From Sparassis latifolia (lineage: Eukaryota; Basidiomycota; Agaricomycetes; Polyporales; Sparassidaceae): a stretch of 64,000 bases of DNA. This document shows, piece after piece, positions 40,067 to 51,982 of the stretch. The DNA lies in the NCBI GenBank assembly GCA_018466975.1, contig CM031557.1, positions 2,852,001 to 2,916,000 of the forward strand, read 5' to 3'. Below the pieces are notes generated by a model. It was not told the origin of the DNA. It saw only the letters and a list, made by a program, of their open reading frames with translations, and made no database searches. A program made the position numbers and the translations under genes. Position 1 is the first letter of the stretch; each line of letters begins with the position of its first letter.

Positions 40067-42141
40067 TCACTGCTTCGACAGAAGCAGGCCGACGACAACG
40101 ACGATGATCGTGGAGGGCGGTGTGACCACGGTATATGACCAGAAGATTGTGCGGCTAATAAGACGCTCAAAAGCGTCTCCGGATGCTGCTTGTGTGATCT
40201 GCGCAGTCGTCTTAAGAATACCTGCGAAAAGAACGACGAAACGTGACGCACCTGCGCAAGGGTCAAAGCCGGCGGCGATGCAATCAGCAATGCGTTAGCA
40301 ACAACGAATACAGGACTGTTAAAACATAGGAATCAGCAAACAACTTTTGCGGTAACGCAGCTGGACGTACTCGTCAAACACTTCCTGCACATTAAACTTC
40401 GTCATGAACGCCATCATCGGAAACAACAGGATGGGCGTGATGACCATCCTCGACAGCACAGCGACAACGACGGTCTTCGTCTCCCCCGGCCGGTTTGCGC
40501 TCTTTGCGGTACTTACCGCAGACCGGTCAGACCGCTGCTTCATGCTGAACATTTCCCTCACATTGTCAAAAATGGACGCGCGCGACGCCCTGCTAGGACT
40601 CCGCGAGTGCGCTGCGAACGACGGCAGCGACCGACGACTGCGTGCATTCGCCTCGGCGGAGGCGTCCTCGAGGTCTGGTGGGGTATAGAAGTACGCTCCA
40701 AGTACGACGAGTGTCAGTGGAATGGAACAGTTGCCAGCCATCCTGAGCGCGCCCTTGATTGGCTGCACGTGTTGGTCGAGCGCGTGTTGCATGGACGGGG
40801 TGCAGGCAACGACCAGAGAGGCGAGTGCGGCCCAAAGCGGGACGGTCATGAACTCGTAGAATGTCTTCCACGCCTTGCTCGCGCGACGCCGTAGCCGCCG
40901 CCTCCGAGATTGCCATAGGGTCGATGTGGGCTCTGTCGCATACCGGCGCGCAGGTAAGGGCTCGTCATCTTCGTCCTCGTCCTCGTATTCGGTTGGCGTG
41001 CTGGACGTTGACGGAACGGGCGGGAGATCCTGCACCGAACGATGCGGAGAATTGGGCAACGAATAGAACGACTTGTTCGGCTCAGCGTCCGGATGATCCA
41101 CGGTCTCCACCGCTGTCGTCACGCCCGCCGTCTTGGTATCATCAGTGCGTATTGAGAACGAGGAGGGCTCGTTGCGTAAGACTCCTTGTTCTCGGAGTGA
41201 AGGAGAGAATTCCTCTTCGTCTGAAGAGCTCTCCAGATCCCCGTGTGAGTGGTCGGAGGACTCGGGATCGGCACTGGACAGTAGTCGGACACCATAACTC
41301 CACCGTACCTGCACGGGGTAAGCAAAACTCAGTATAGCCTACTGGAGGAACTTACCACCATGCCGAAGGTGGAGTAGAGTACAAGGTATGTCAATGCTCG
41401 GCCGACCATGGCGTCCTTGTTATCATCATCTCCCCATTTCAGACCTGGGACTGTGATGACGAGACTCTGCATCAGCGCGATGGGCAGTGAGTTCGAGTTC
41501 ATGAACATCGCCGCAGCCATAGCAAAATTCCTGCCGAGAGCGAGACCGTCAGTCGACAGTCCGTAGCATCGACGGCAAAAGATCGCGCTCGATGCACGGC
41601 GACCATCTCCACCGCCAATGTAATGAAGTAAACGCACCGTTGCGACTTCTGCAGCCTAACAAGAAGACCTAGAACATACGCGACTGCCATGGACAAACAG
41701 GTGGTGACGACAAAGAATATGGGTATAATCCATAATTCCCGCAATTTCTCTGAAAAGCAGATGGTGAGTAACAGCTAACGAAGGCAACAGATGTGCACGA
41801 CATGAAGGACACTTACCTCGAGATAGGAAGAATGCTACTTTTGAGAACAGTAGCGCAGGAGTAAAGAGCGAGACATTGAGACGGTTGAGTTGCTGCGGAG
41901 CCCCAGGATGAGTCGACTGGGACTCTGCTAGAAACGTGCACGACCTGAACACACCTTCTGTGTCTTGCGATCAACTACGCCTCTCCGAGCGAGTACATAA
42001 CCTGCAAAGCATAGCAAAAAGACCTCTAGGATAGACTTCCGAGCGCGCGGTTAGCCGCGAGAGCGGTGCAGATACGACGAGAACGCGTATACTGACTTCA
42101 AAAACAGTTTTGAGGAGCGGCAAAATGGGCGTTTCAGGCAT
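40067..42141 (-). CDS. Auxin efflux carrier family membrane transporter
   Basis: A PIN-like/AEC family (membrane transport protein) carrier of the plasma membrane or ER. Exon 1 starts MPETPILPLLKTVFE. Frame-consistent splicing then gives SILEVFLLCFAGYVLARRGV, LNRLNVSLFTPALLFSKVAF, LRELWIIPIFFVVTTCLSMA and NFAMAAAMFMNSNSLPIALM (the N-N-S-LP core of the family). A long hydrophilic central loop of about 150 residues with acidic and Arg-rich tracts follows, as in other fungal members. The C-terminal half has FMTVPLWAALASLVVACTPS, RMVITPILLFPMMAF, DDPVFVVANALLIASPPALT and a final helix STIIVVVVGLLLSKQ. About ten helices are predicted. The C-terminal introns (near 40,335-40,385 and 40,215-40,265) were placed by frame. 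Substrate unknown. Confidence 0.92.
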
Positions 42142-43254
42142 GTGAAGTCCAGCAGCTGGTGTGAGGTGACTGAGCGCCGAAGAAAGCGATGCCCGGGGGA
42201 GTTGGGTGTGGTGGTGAAAGGTGGACAGAGTCGGGATCCTGCTTTATTCTCAGGCTGCGCTGGCTGATCGACTTGGCGCTACTCCACGTTTCGATACCTT
42301 TTCTATCATCTTTGGAACAATATTCGTCTGGAATGACCATCACGACGCGGCGACTATGACGGTGAGGAGGAAGTTAGACAGCGTGCGCCACGGGAGAACG
42401 TGGACTGCGTCAAAAACTTCATCAAGGATCTCTCGGATATTCGGTTGCTATTGCCAGACATGATAAGCGTCTCCCATCTTCGTACCGAAAAGGTATATCG
42501 ATTGGAGGTTTGGCATGATCTTGCACGTCAGAAGATGGCCACAGTTGTCGTTTCGGCTCACGGAAAGGCCGAGCTTCACGATGCAAATCTCCACTGTTCT
42601 CTGCAGGATGTTGTCAGTACTCCCTATTTTCACTCTGGAGCACCGCAGAGGGTGAGTGCTTATGATTTGTCCATCCTGTTACGATCGTGCTAGGTGTAGG
42701 ATGTTCGAGTAAAAACAATTGTCGCTCGAATAAAGTCTGTCTGACGCCCCGGGTATATTTACTGACTTGCTTAGCCCCATGATCAGTCTGTGACTGAAGG
42801 CGATGCGCTGTGTTGCGCATCGGTTCCTTTGGGAAGAAAACTGTCCCTTCTCGCGGGTAGGCACATTTCGAAAGTCTTTTCTGATCTCGGTACGCAAATC
42901 TATCTCAGTTTTAGTGAAAAAAAGCATCTGTTTCCTGCGAAACACCACACTTGCCAGAGCTCTAAGGCACTCAATATTAATATGCCTCGATAACTGATTG
43001 TGGTTTCTAGGCGCGAGCATGCCGTTGAACGCCATCGGGATATAGAGAAGCTCTATGTCTCTCGCGATTGAAACCGAAGGAACGTCAAAATATCGAGCAC
43101 TATCGAGCCGCTGGATTTTCCTTGCTGTAGCTCCCTGCACTCCTTGTCCGAGTCAATTTTGACTGGGCATGCGTAGCATTGACTCTACACTCGATACTCA
43201 ACCATGTGCCTAACGCGCAATATAAGTACACAAATGAAACTAAGGAGTACGTGA
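42142..43254. other. Intergenic, possible gene remnant
   Basis: A plus-strand frame at about 42,400-42,693 reads KNFIKDLSDIRLLLPDMISV and KVYRLEVWHDLARQKM, which looks protein-like but matches nothing I know and has no clear start or partner exons. R3 copy b lies at 43,013-43,167. Confidence 0.4.
43013..43167 (+). repeat. Dispersed TCGAG-rich repeat R3, copy b
   Basis: It matches 38,929-39,108 at GAGCATGCCGT, GAAGCTCT, GTCAAAATATCGAGC and GTCAATTTTGACTGGG, with drift in between. It lies upstream of the auxin-efflux-carrier-family gene, while copy a lies downstream. Confidence 0.75.
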
Positions 43255-45578
43255 TCAAGGCGTGCGCTTAGCATTAGGGAAGTTGAGGAGAAGCAACCTG
43301 TAAACGAGAGAATGCGTGCTGCCGAAATCGAAGGAGTCTGGGAAGTCGAAGACCACCACGCCCAACCTGACCGGACTGCTTAACTTGGTGCTCTCGAAGG
43401 GGATGAGATAATTGTGCAGCTCTGAATTCATCTGGGATGCATATTCGATCGGCCGGGGGATCGCGCCGACCGCAGTCATGAAGTTGAGATACAGGTGCGG
43501 TGAGACGGGAAGAGCCTGCGCGACTGTGAAGAACTGCTTTATGGCATCCCACTTGTCCTGATAGGTAGGCTTGTCGTAGAAGTCCTGCACCATGATGTTC
43601 GGGTTCGTCGGGATGGGGTTACCCTTCGCGTTGTGCGGCCACTGCTCCACATCGAGGCCGATGGTGCCCTTGTACCGGCGCAGAAGCACCATCTTCCCCC
43701 GGCAGGCCTGCAGCCGGGGCACCGCATTCTGTGTGTACCACTGTCCGACTTTGTGCACCGTGATGAGGTCGGAGATGGCGCCGCCAAAATTCGCGGGTTC
43801 AGCGCCGTCGTCCCATTTGATCGACACGATGACGGCTTCCTGGTCATGGCTCCCAAGGAACGACGCGATGTCCTGCACCACCCCCTCGAGCGATCCTATC
43901 AGCGGAATCGCACCGTGCCGCATCCCGATAGAGCCATCGCTCCTAAAGGAGCAACGCAGGTCGAGGAAGCGGATGCCGTTCTCAAGCTGCGCCGTAATGG
44001 AGTCGGTCTGGCATGCAGCCATCGCTACCACGACAAGGCGGGCGAGTTCACCATACGGAGGTACCGTCTCTTCACGGGCGTAGCTGTCGTGTGTTCCCGG
44101 AATCGTCAATTCCGAGAGTAGCTCATTCCCGCTCAGGTAACTCATCCACCGCGAAGCGTCGATGCTGACATCGAGCTTTGGCCTACGGCAAATGTCAGGC
44201 CCCTGGAAGAAAAACCCACGCGAGGAGGCATTACATACCTGAACGTCAGAATCTTGCCTGACAAGTCATAGTCACCACCGAAGGTATATATCTCTTTGTC
44301 ATACTTCCTGCGTAAAGAAAAGTTGTTCAGCCGAGTATGTGCTTGAACGGAACAAAAACTCACAAACTGTCATCAAGAAGCTCGAACACGATGTTATTTG
44401 GAGGGGAAGTATGACGCGCAACGAACACCTCGAATCCGGTGCTACTGCCAAACATGCCGTCATGAACTTCCATATGGTTTTTGAAGACGATATCGTTCTG
44501 CGGCAGATTCGGAAGAGGGGTGTTGCGCGGATTGTGGCAGATGAGGATGCAATCGAGGGGATAATCATGCAAGAGATCCTCCTTCGCCTTTTTGAGCGCG
44601 TCTGGGATTTTCAATTTCATGTATTTCTCTGCGTTGAACGAGATCAGCGTGTGGCTTTGCAAGTTAGATGGTCAGCTTTAGTGTGAAACAGTCGGACACG
44701 CGGGAAACATACGGATTCCCATCATAGCGGAAGAATGTGTAGTAATTCTCGCCGTACTTCGTATTAGCAGTGAATGCTTGAGCGTGACCACTGAAATTTC
44801 CGAGAGCATCTCAGTCGAAACCACAAACGCACAAAATGCAATAACTTACGATGACATCGCATCGCAGTAGAAGCTTCCTTCCAGGAAGACCCAGTAAGCG
44901 TACTCTCCTTTTTTCGCCTTGAATTTGGACAAGGGAACGACCTGAACGAGTTGGTTCAGGATGACAGCGGGGTTCGCTGGATCCTGGATGCTCAGACTGC
45001 GAACATTCTTCTCAGCCGGAACGATCAAGACGTGCGCAGAGGGGTGATCCCCGAGGAGGTCGCGCTTAGCTGCCGTAACTGCCACTGCGGGGTCCAGACG
45101 CTTGTACAATGCCTCGCAGAAGTTAGGAAAGGCAGATCTTAAGGCGAAATGAGTTAGTAATTGCGTGAGACTCTCGAGAACAGAGAACGGACATTGCACC
45201 CCCTCGGCGTGTGAAAGTGAAGATACTCTCAGCTTCGTCGCGTTTATCGGTGCAGTTGAACGAATCCGCGCCCTTGTCTCCGTGATAGTACACGGTCCCC
45301 TCCTTGAAGACATAGAGGTTGTATCCGTACGTGGCACTCGCTTTGATGCTGTGGCGGAAAATCTCGATATGGGATCGCTGCAGACCGTCGGCGCGAAGGA
45401 ACTCGGGGTCGTCATCTCGGCCGGTCCGGACGATCAAGACGTTGCAATCAGGAAATGCTGCCAATAGAGCCGTCTTAATTCTCTCTAGGACCTCATAGTA
45501 CGGCAGGACCTTGGGGAGGTCGTGCCATTGGTTGAGATCAAATGGACCAGGAAACGTAATCGGAGGAATGTTTGGCAT
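43255..45578 (-). CDS. PI-specific phospholipase C with three N-terminal repeats of an unrecognised domain
   Basis: The C-terminal 290 residues are a bacterial-type PI-PLC X domain, which cleaves phosphatidylinositol or GPI-type lipids. Both catalytic histidines are seen, in LTIPGTHDSY and IGMRHGAIPL. LDLRCS and IKWDDG are also present, and there is no calcium-binding Y/C2 region. Upstream, three units of about 100 residues share one pattern: a helix, then (C/H)-(N/V/I)-(V/I)-LI-(V/C), and later a (Y/F)-x-(V/L)-(Y/F)-V-F-like strand. They include ALLAAFPDCNVLIVR, DLLGDHPSAHVLIVP and DLLHDYPLDCILICH. The start at 45,578 (MPNIPPITFPGPFDLNQWHD) directly precedes unit 1. Introns at about 45,140-45,205, 44,785-44,850, 44,665-44,712 and 44,193-44,238 were placed by frame. 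No signal peptide is obvious. Confidence 0.85.
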
Positions 45579-46843
45579 GCTAAGTAAGTGTCGAAAAGTG
45601 AGCGAATATGGTCTAATGCTTTGAGAGAGCGACACACTTTTGAACGGGAAGTTTGGAATGCTCAGCGATGGGGGAGGCGTGAGCTTGATGAAACCGTGCA
45701 TGTTGATTCTTATATGCTCGACGAATGGTCTGGTACCTGCCTTCACGAAGTCAACAGGCACCGCCTGGACTTGCGTGCAGCCCGTACTCATTGAAGTGCC
45801 ACTGACTCTGAGGGACATATTACAGAAACATAAGGCCTGGAATCTTTTCGGAGAGAAGCAGGACCGGTGTATGTATGTTCGTTCCAAGGACAGCGCAAGT
45901 TACTTCGACATTTTCTCACCAACGAGGCTCGCAGACAGACGATCGAGTCATGTGTAGCCCGGTATGTCCCCGCTTGGCAGGAGAGTATAGAGATAGCGGT
46001 TACTGACGAGTTAACGGACCTGGATGTCGGTAGGTACGGTATTGTGAGTCCCGTATGCTGTTCCTAAGTAGACGTACAAAAGGAACGTACCGAGTCGGAG
46101 GCGACTCAATCCGATTGATTACCTCTTCCGGTAAGTAGGATGCTTCAATTTGTATTCCGGCGCTCCTGTGGCTACTCAGTGAGGTATTGTCACCTCATTA
46201 GCATACGGCGAAGGGGACCTCCGACTTGTCAATATTGTTTAAACAAGCGGCTGCTGCAATAGACCCTCCAGCGGGCGCCCCAGACGATATTCGCTGCGTT
46301 CGAAACGCAGTTCGGGATGCTTTACGAAACGTTTGGGAAACTCGCTTGAGAGTCGCCGAACCCTAGCCAAACTGTTATTTTCGGTTATGGTAAATCTACG
46401 GTAGAGTTATCCACTCTTAAGCGAACCTCAGCGAGTGTTTCGTAACGCATCCAAACTGCGTTTTGAACGCTGCGATTCGCAGACTGCCCCCACTGAGGAA
46501 GCGACTAGCTTCCGAAGTCTGGGTGCTATGCAACAATCCATATCGGCTGGCCGGATGGGCCGACGAAGAATGCAGACAGGATCGTGGAAATGAGGCAGAC
46601 AAGTCACTCGCTTGCAGGCTCTTGACTCATTCATTCAGGATGCCGCCCTTCCGCCACTGGATGAGCACGAGTACAGCGACTAGCCTGGATCGCACTATCA
46701 ATCGTCAACTGTTACAACTTACAAGCCCAATTATATAGAGGCGCACTTGCCTACGGCCCTGCAATAACTCGAAGAAAATAGTCTAAGAATGTCCTGCAAG
46801 TCCATCGCATCTCACTCTCAGAGATCCATTCATCATAAGCGTT
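45579..46843. other. Intergenic, no gene seen
   Basis: Only short frames without motifs. It separates the phospholipase start from the 3' end of the DUF6533-type gene and should include the phospholipase promoter. Confidence 0.5.
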
Positions 46844-48753
46844 CTACAATCTGGATATCCTCCAATTTCGCGTCGCTCTACGCAGATGCGGCTTGAGAAC
46901 CACATGAATGACAACTGAGAAGAACGGTGGAACACCCACCACTTTTGCGTGCTGCACCTCAATCTCATCAGACAACGGCATCACATCGCTCATGAGCGGA
47001 TTACGAGAGTCTTCCGCAACCCCGTCTTCTTCGTAGGGGTCAACGAATTCCAGGCTGTCCCTTTTCTCTGGCTGCCCTGTGGTCAGAGGTGCACCCATGT
47101 TGCCCACAACGCTTGTTGCGAAGTCCAGATCCGAGATGCGCCCGATAGATATGGTGTGCATTTGTTCAACGTCGCCTTCCGCGGGGTAGATTCCACGAAG
47201 ATCCAGCATGAACCGCGAGAGGAAGATCACGACCAGGCTGAGAATACATGGGATGAGCACTGAAGCTGTCGCCAGACATATCAAGGATAACATACACTTG
47301 GTTGAAGTAAGTCCAAACGTCAAAGAGGACGAAGCTCTAAGGGCCGATAAATTCAGGGTCCTGAAATTTTCATATGCGACATACCGAGCCTGCCTGTGGG
47401 GAAGTCAGCAGGAGCATGTGCGGGGGCAGATGAAGTCAGAATCCTGACCTGACTGGCTATAATGCTGAATATAGATGTGAAGACGAGCAGGCTGGTATGC
47501 GATTACCAATTCAGTGTTCGATGAGCACCAACATCATCCAGCACTTACCAGAAATATATTGTGCCTGTCCAGAACAGAATCAGATATGTCCGCGCAGCAC
47601 AGAACATTCGATGACGTACCATCTCGAAGCAACAATGTCGCCAGAGGTGTATTCAGCCCAACTCTGGCCGACTCCCTTTTGATCGCATAAGTTTTGATCC
47701 ATGTAAGAAGAAGAACAAGGCAGTTGTTGAAGATCGACGCTATACCCGAGACGATGGATACTGGAAAACTACTGTTTTGTCAAATGTCGTGATAATACAT
47801 TAAACTTACTCACTTCTGTCGAGAATAAGTAAGGACGCGCGAAACGAAACCGAAGTGATGCATACAACTCACATATTAACATCCCTCAGAGTCAAGTGGA
47901 TGTCAGCGCCGCATCCAAACAGTGGCCCGCCGAATGCTATAGGCGTGTAATGGGTGTCTACATACTATTGAGTCATCAGGGAGGGATCTGGGGCTAAGAA
48001 ATGATTGAGACTCACGACGTCGCAGATGGGTGCGGCGAGACACATAGGGACAAGTATGAGATGAGGCCTCCAGTCTCTTCCCCAGATTCCCCATACTCGT
48101 AGTACAAGAAATACTGCACGTAGGTCCCGACGTTAATCATGAAACATTGAGATCAATGCAGGCCAAAGTGACAAACCTCCACTGATAACAGAGCTGAGGG
48201 CATTCAAACAGTCGTCAAGTCGTAAAACGGGTACACAGCTGGTCGTTCAGGGCTGCGATCAGTATCAACTTTCACGTAACATCCCGCTGTAAACTATACC
48301 TCTGTGAACTAGTGATTAGTATCTTGCACAACAATCGCAATTGGTGTTAGAAGAGGTACTGTACCTGGTCGTTATTCGTCACAAGAAATACACTGGTGAC
48401 GAGCGTCACCCTCTCCGCCAACGCAACATATCGATTCAGCAAGAACACGATCGTTGCTCCGGAGAATTTCCGTCGCCATATGCGTTGCACTTCGTTGGGG
48501 AAAGTAATGGCGAAATCGACAAACAAGAGTGCTACGTGCAAGATTTCATCAGATAACGCACAAGAACAAAATTATGATGCATACTCGCCTGTAGATGCTA
48601 TGATACAGTAATTTTCCACAATTCTGTAAAGTATACATACAGAATAAGCACTCCAAATCCGAGTGAAGTCGCCGATGGACCACCAATAGCGGATCCTTAC
48701 AGTCTATTGTACGCAGCGAAGATTTCATCCTGCTGACTATCGGAGTTGGACAT
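46844..48753 (-). CDS. DUF6533-type seven-helix membrane protein, first copy
   Basis: A basidiomycete-specific family of receptor-like seven-helix proteins. The start is MSNSDSQQDEIFAAYNRL at 48,753. Exons recognised on the minus strand include ALLFVDFAITFPNEVQRIWR followed by RKFSGATIVFLLNRYVAL (the family signature), VFLVLRVWGIWGRDWRPHLI, IVSGIASIFNNCLVLLLTWI with KTYAIKRES, and LLLRDGTIYF split by an intron. The last exon ends with LSLVVIFLSRFMLDLRG, VVGNMGAPL and an acidic tail. Several exon borders in the middle are uncertain, and the stretch around 48,100-48,300 has few open frames, so partial decay is possible. Its ligand, if any, is unknown. Confidence 0.72.
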
Positions 48754-51700
48754 GAGGGGCAAACAATCGACGAACTGGTTACAGGCTTATAGCTGCCCTC
48801 CGAGATGATCACATCACTACCAGACGACGCGCACTGCATGAAATCAGGTACAATTTTATCGTGTGGATGGCGCGAAGTCTGCTCGTTGTGTAATCATTGC
48901 AGACGCGAGTTAACCGAAACTAGCCTCAGTCTATCTTGGTCGCCGTTCTCCGCCCTCACCGGATATGCGGAGATATGCGAGTTTTGTAATTGGGGAAATG
49001 CTGCGTAGGGTGATGCATCAAAGAAGTTTTTGATCGAGCGACATGGCCAATGTGTTACATAGCAGGACAAATGACCCCCTCCGGGAGGATCCTGCATCTC
49101 TTATCGAGGACTGGGCGGCATCGACCTGCACGGAAAACTGAAAAATGGCGGCACATCCTAAGTACACTACTGCTACAGGCCCGGGCGGACTTACTAGAAA
49201 ACTTGGACGGAGGTCGACTTCGTCAGCCTGTGTCTGCACGGCATCTACCCTGCCTGCCGACGCAAGTTTCCGAGTAGATCTGCGTGATACGCCTATCTTT
49301 GAGGACAGTGTCAGTGCCATCCGAAGAATATGCAATGCACCCGGCAAGGGCAGTACACAGGAAACCGTGTGCATTGCCGCCGTGCGCCCACAACTAAGCA
49401 CTTCCGTCGGACCATCAGAGGATCGTCCTTCACAGGAGGCGGCACCATCACATCAGCTGTCTAGCGACTGACAGATCAATTAGGACTGGGAAGTCGCTGT
49501 TGCGAATGGGCAGGTCAGAAAGGATTTTCACAACGAGATGAGAACTCCTGCACTAAAGGCAGCTAGGATCCCCTCTCCAGTTGTCCATCTAACTCCACAT
49601 TTGGTTGACGCTGGAAAGATGCTGGCGAAGCACATTTGTGCGCGAAGCGCGTGTAACGGGACCTACACTCGATGCTACTTAGCACTGCCGCTTCGAGGGT
49701 GGAGGAATAACGTACGTTAAATTACACAATGCTAGTCTTCGCAGAGGAACACAGCGCGGTTCCTGAGCGAACAGGCGCTCCCTGGAAAGTGCGCTACCGC
49801 GGCATAACGTACTCGACGAAGGTTCAACGAGGAGCAAGTCTTTGGCCTAGTCTCCTAAGGGCAATCATAGCAAGGCGATGCTGGTTTGGGGTACGACTCG
49901 GGCCAGTGCCCGCAAAAGAAGCGTCAACGAAAACATGTTCGAAAATTCGCCAGCATATTCGACGGTTACGAAGCTGTGGCGGGGTTCCGCTGATATTCTT
50001 CTGCACCGAGAAAGAATTACTGTGAAAATTATGACGAGATTTTGCGACATTGTCTCCTGAATGGCTTGTAATTCGTTGTGAGGAAACGCCGTCTCGAAAA
50101 ATTCCCTTTCGAGCAGCACAGTTCGCTGCATGATCTGCAGGCTTGACGGTACACTAGCTGCAATAAGCCCACGCTAGCAACTACCCCATCCGCAGCTTTC
50201 ATTCTACGAGACCAAGACGGGTATGCAGGTATGCATTCGGCTCGGGGAGCGCGTCGCAAGTCCAAGAAACAGGAAAAACCGACATAAACTTTTGGGACCA
50301 GCTCACATTTGGGAAGTCAGCGCTGTTGAGTAAGTGAGTCGGCGCACCTGCGAGATCGTCCGCTAGATGTCACATCAATGATGTGTCCGTGGTGCGCCCC
50401 TAGGCCTGATGACTTCCAACACCGAGCCTCCAGGCAAAGCTCGCAGCACCTTCTTCAGATGAAAACGGGCACGGAGTAATTCAGGCAGTCGTCTCGCAGA
50501 AAGAATGCTTCGATTACGGTGCTCCAATAAATTCCAAGAAGCGAGGCCATTGTGTAAAACCTGCAGGGACAGTGGGGAATCTTACAACATTGCACCCGAT
50601 CAACGGAGAACACCACGTTCACATTCAAAGTCGCTATGGCGGAGAGGTAAACGACCAAACGGCACACCTCATCGAGGAGATCATCCCTTGGTGATCAGTC
50701 CTACCTTACCTTCTCCCGCGATACGCAGGTCATCCCAACATTAGCATAGAGTATTCACTTCGCAGAAGGGCGCACCGAACTAGATCAGTAGAGGAGCTGC
50801 AGAGATAAATCTGCGAGAAAACTCTCACTTCGAAGGGTTTACAGCGGACACCGTCCAATCTAATTCCTGTGTATCCATCGTCAATTCAAGCTACATCGTG
50901 TTGTCAAACTCACCGTAGAGCTGCAGATCTTGCGGTTTGAAAGGCGTCGAAGTCTGTTATATGATACCACGTTGTGTGTACATCTAATGCCTTCTCCACT
51001 CCGGGCCAACGTTGCCCCACACTTCTCGAAGAGAGACAGAGGCAGATAAGATGCGCTCCGTTTGCAGACGGAAGTTGAGGACTGAAAGGTTGGCGCAGAG
51101 ACAGGAGAATGGTCTTACAATCAACCAGACGCATGGAAGAGTGCATCTCCACATTCGCTGCAAGTGAAACTGGCGGGCCGCGCAGCGCGCAAGCTATTCT
51201 CGGTTGATGCAGCCTGGTGTCGTGACAGTCGATGCGAGAGTAGATGTTACCCCGGGTGTACAATCGCCCACACCATCGGAGGAGTTGCAGGAAGAGAAGC
51301 TTTGATGTTCAGGCTCTGTACGAGGGCGGCAAGTGAGCAGAGCGATAAGACAACCGGCGGAGTCAGCAGTCTTGGGGCGGAGAATGAGAAGTCGAGGTCG
51401 AGCCCGTTGCATGTGTGTGATGGATGCCGTGGGGAAGATGGAGAAGGATGGATATATTCTCGGCGGCGTCTTGGGCGAGCGGTTCGGACTGGCGACAGCC
51501 CCCGACCTGGACGAGCTGGACGACGACCGGAGTCCCCAGCGTAGCGCGCACACCGGGCGACATGGCCACATAAAGTAAGGTTTCTTCACACGTGGATTCT
51601 TCTCTCGAGCCCCTCGACCATCAAAACACCGCGCTCGCCGTACAGCAGCCCAGCGCACACCGAACGGCAGGCGTCGGCTTTCGGAATTTCGCAAGCAGAC

Positions 51701-51982
51701 GGCATCGGCGCGCGCCACAAGTGAGCCAGAGACAGAGTCGGCGCGCAAGCGTGTCGGTGAGTTCTGAGCGGCGACGAGAGCGGAAACGGGATTTGAGTCG
51801 GAGTGAGTGCATCCCCCGCACATCTCTTCTTCTCCGCTCCTCGTCTGCTCGAGTCACTTTCTTACTCCAGAACATCTCTCTGACCGTCCTTCCAATGCCT
51901 GCAGATCGACCAAACAAGTTTATACTGCCCTCGACCGGTCAGTTCGGTTGCAACGCTGGCGACCCCATCGCGCCCCATCGCA
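48754..51982. other. Long intergenic region without a recognisable gene
   Basis: About 3.2 kb with many short frames on both strands. None has a domain, consistent splice joins or family resemblance. Frames at 49,018-49,401 (minus) and 51,194-51,823 (minus, Arg/Ser-rich) are long only because GC-rich sequence has few stops. The right end should contain the promoter of the Zn2Cys6 gene. A degraded gene could be hidden here. Confidence 0.45.

Noticed and set aside
40593..40916. Overlapping frames on both strands within the transporter gene
   Set aside because: Shadows of the auxin-efflux-carrier-family coding frame.
51194..51823. Minus-strand Arg/Ser-rich frame of 209 codons, plus overlapping frames on both strands
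   Set aside because: GC-rich sequence with few stops in several frames at once; no motif or splice support.
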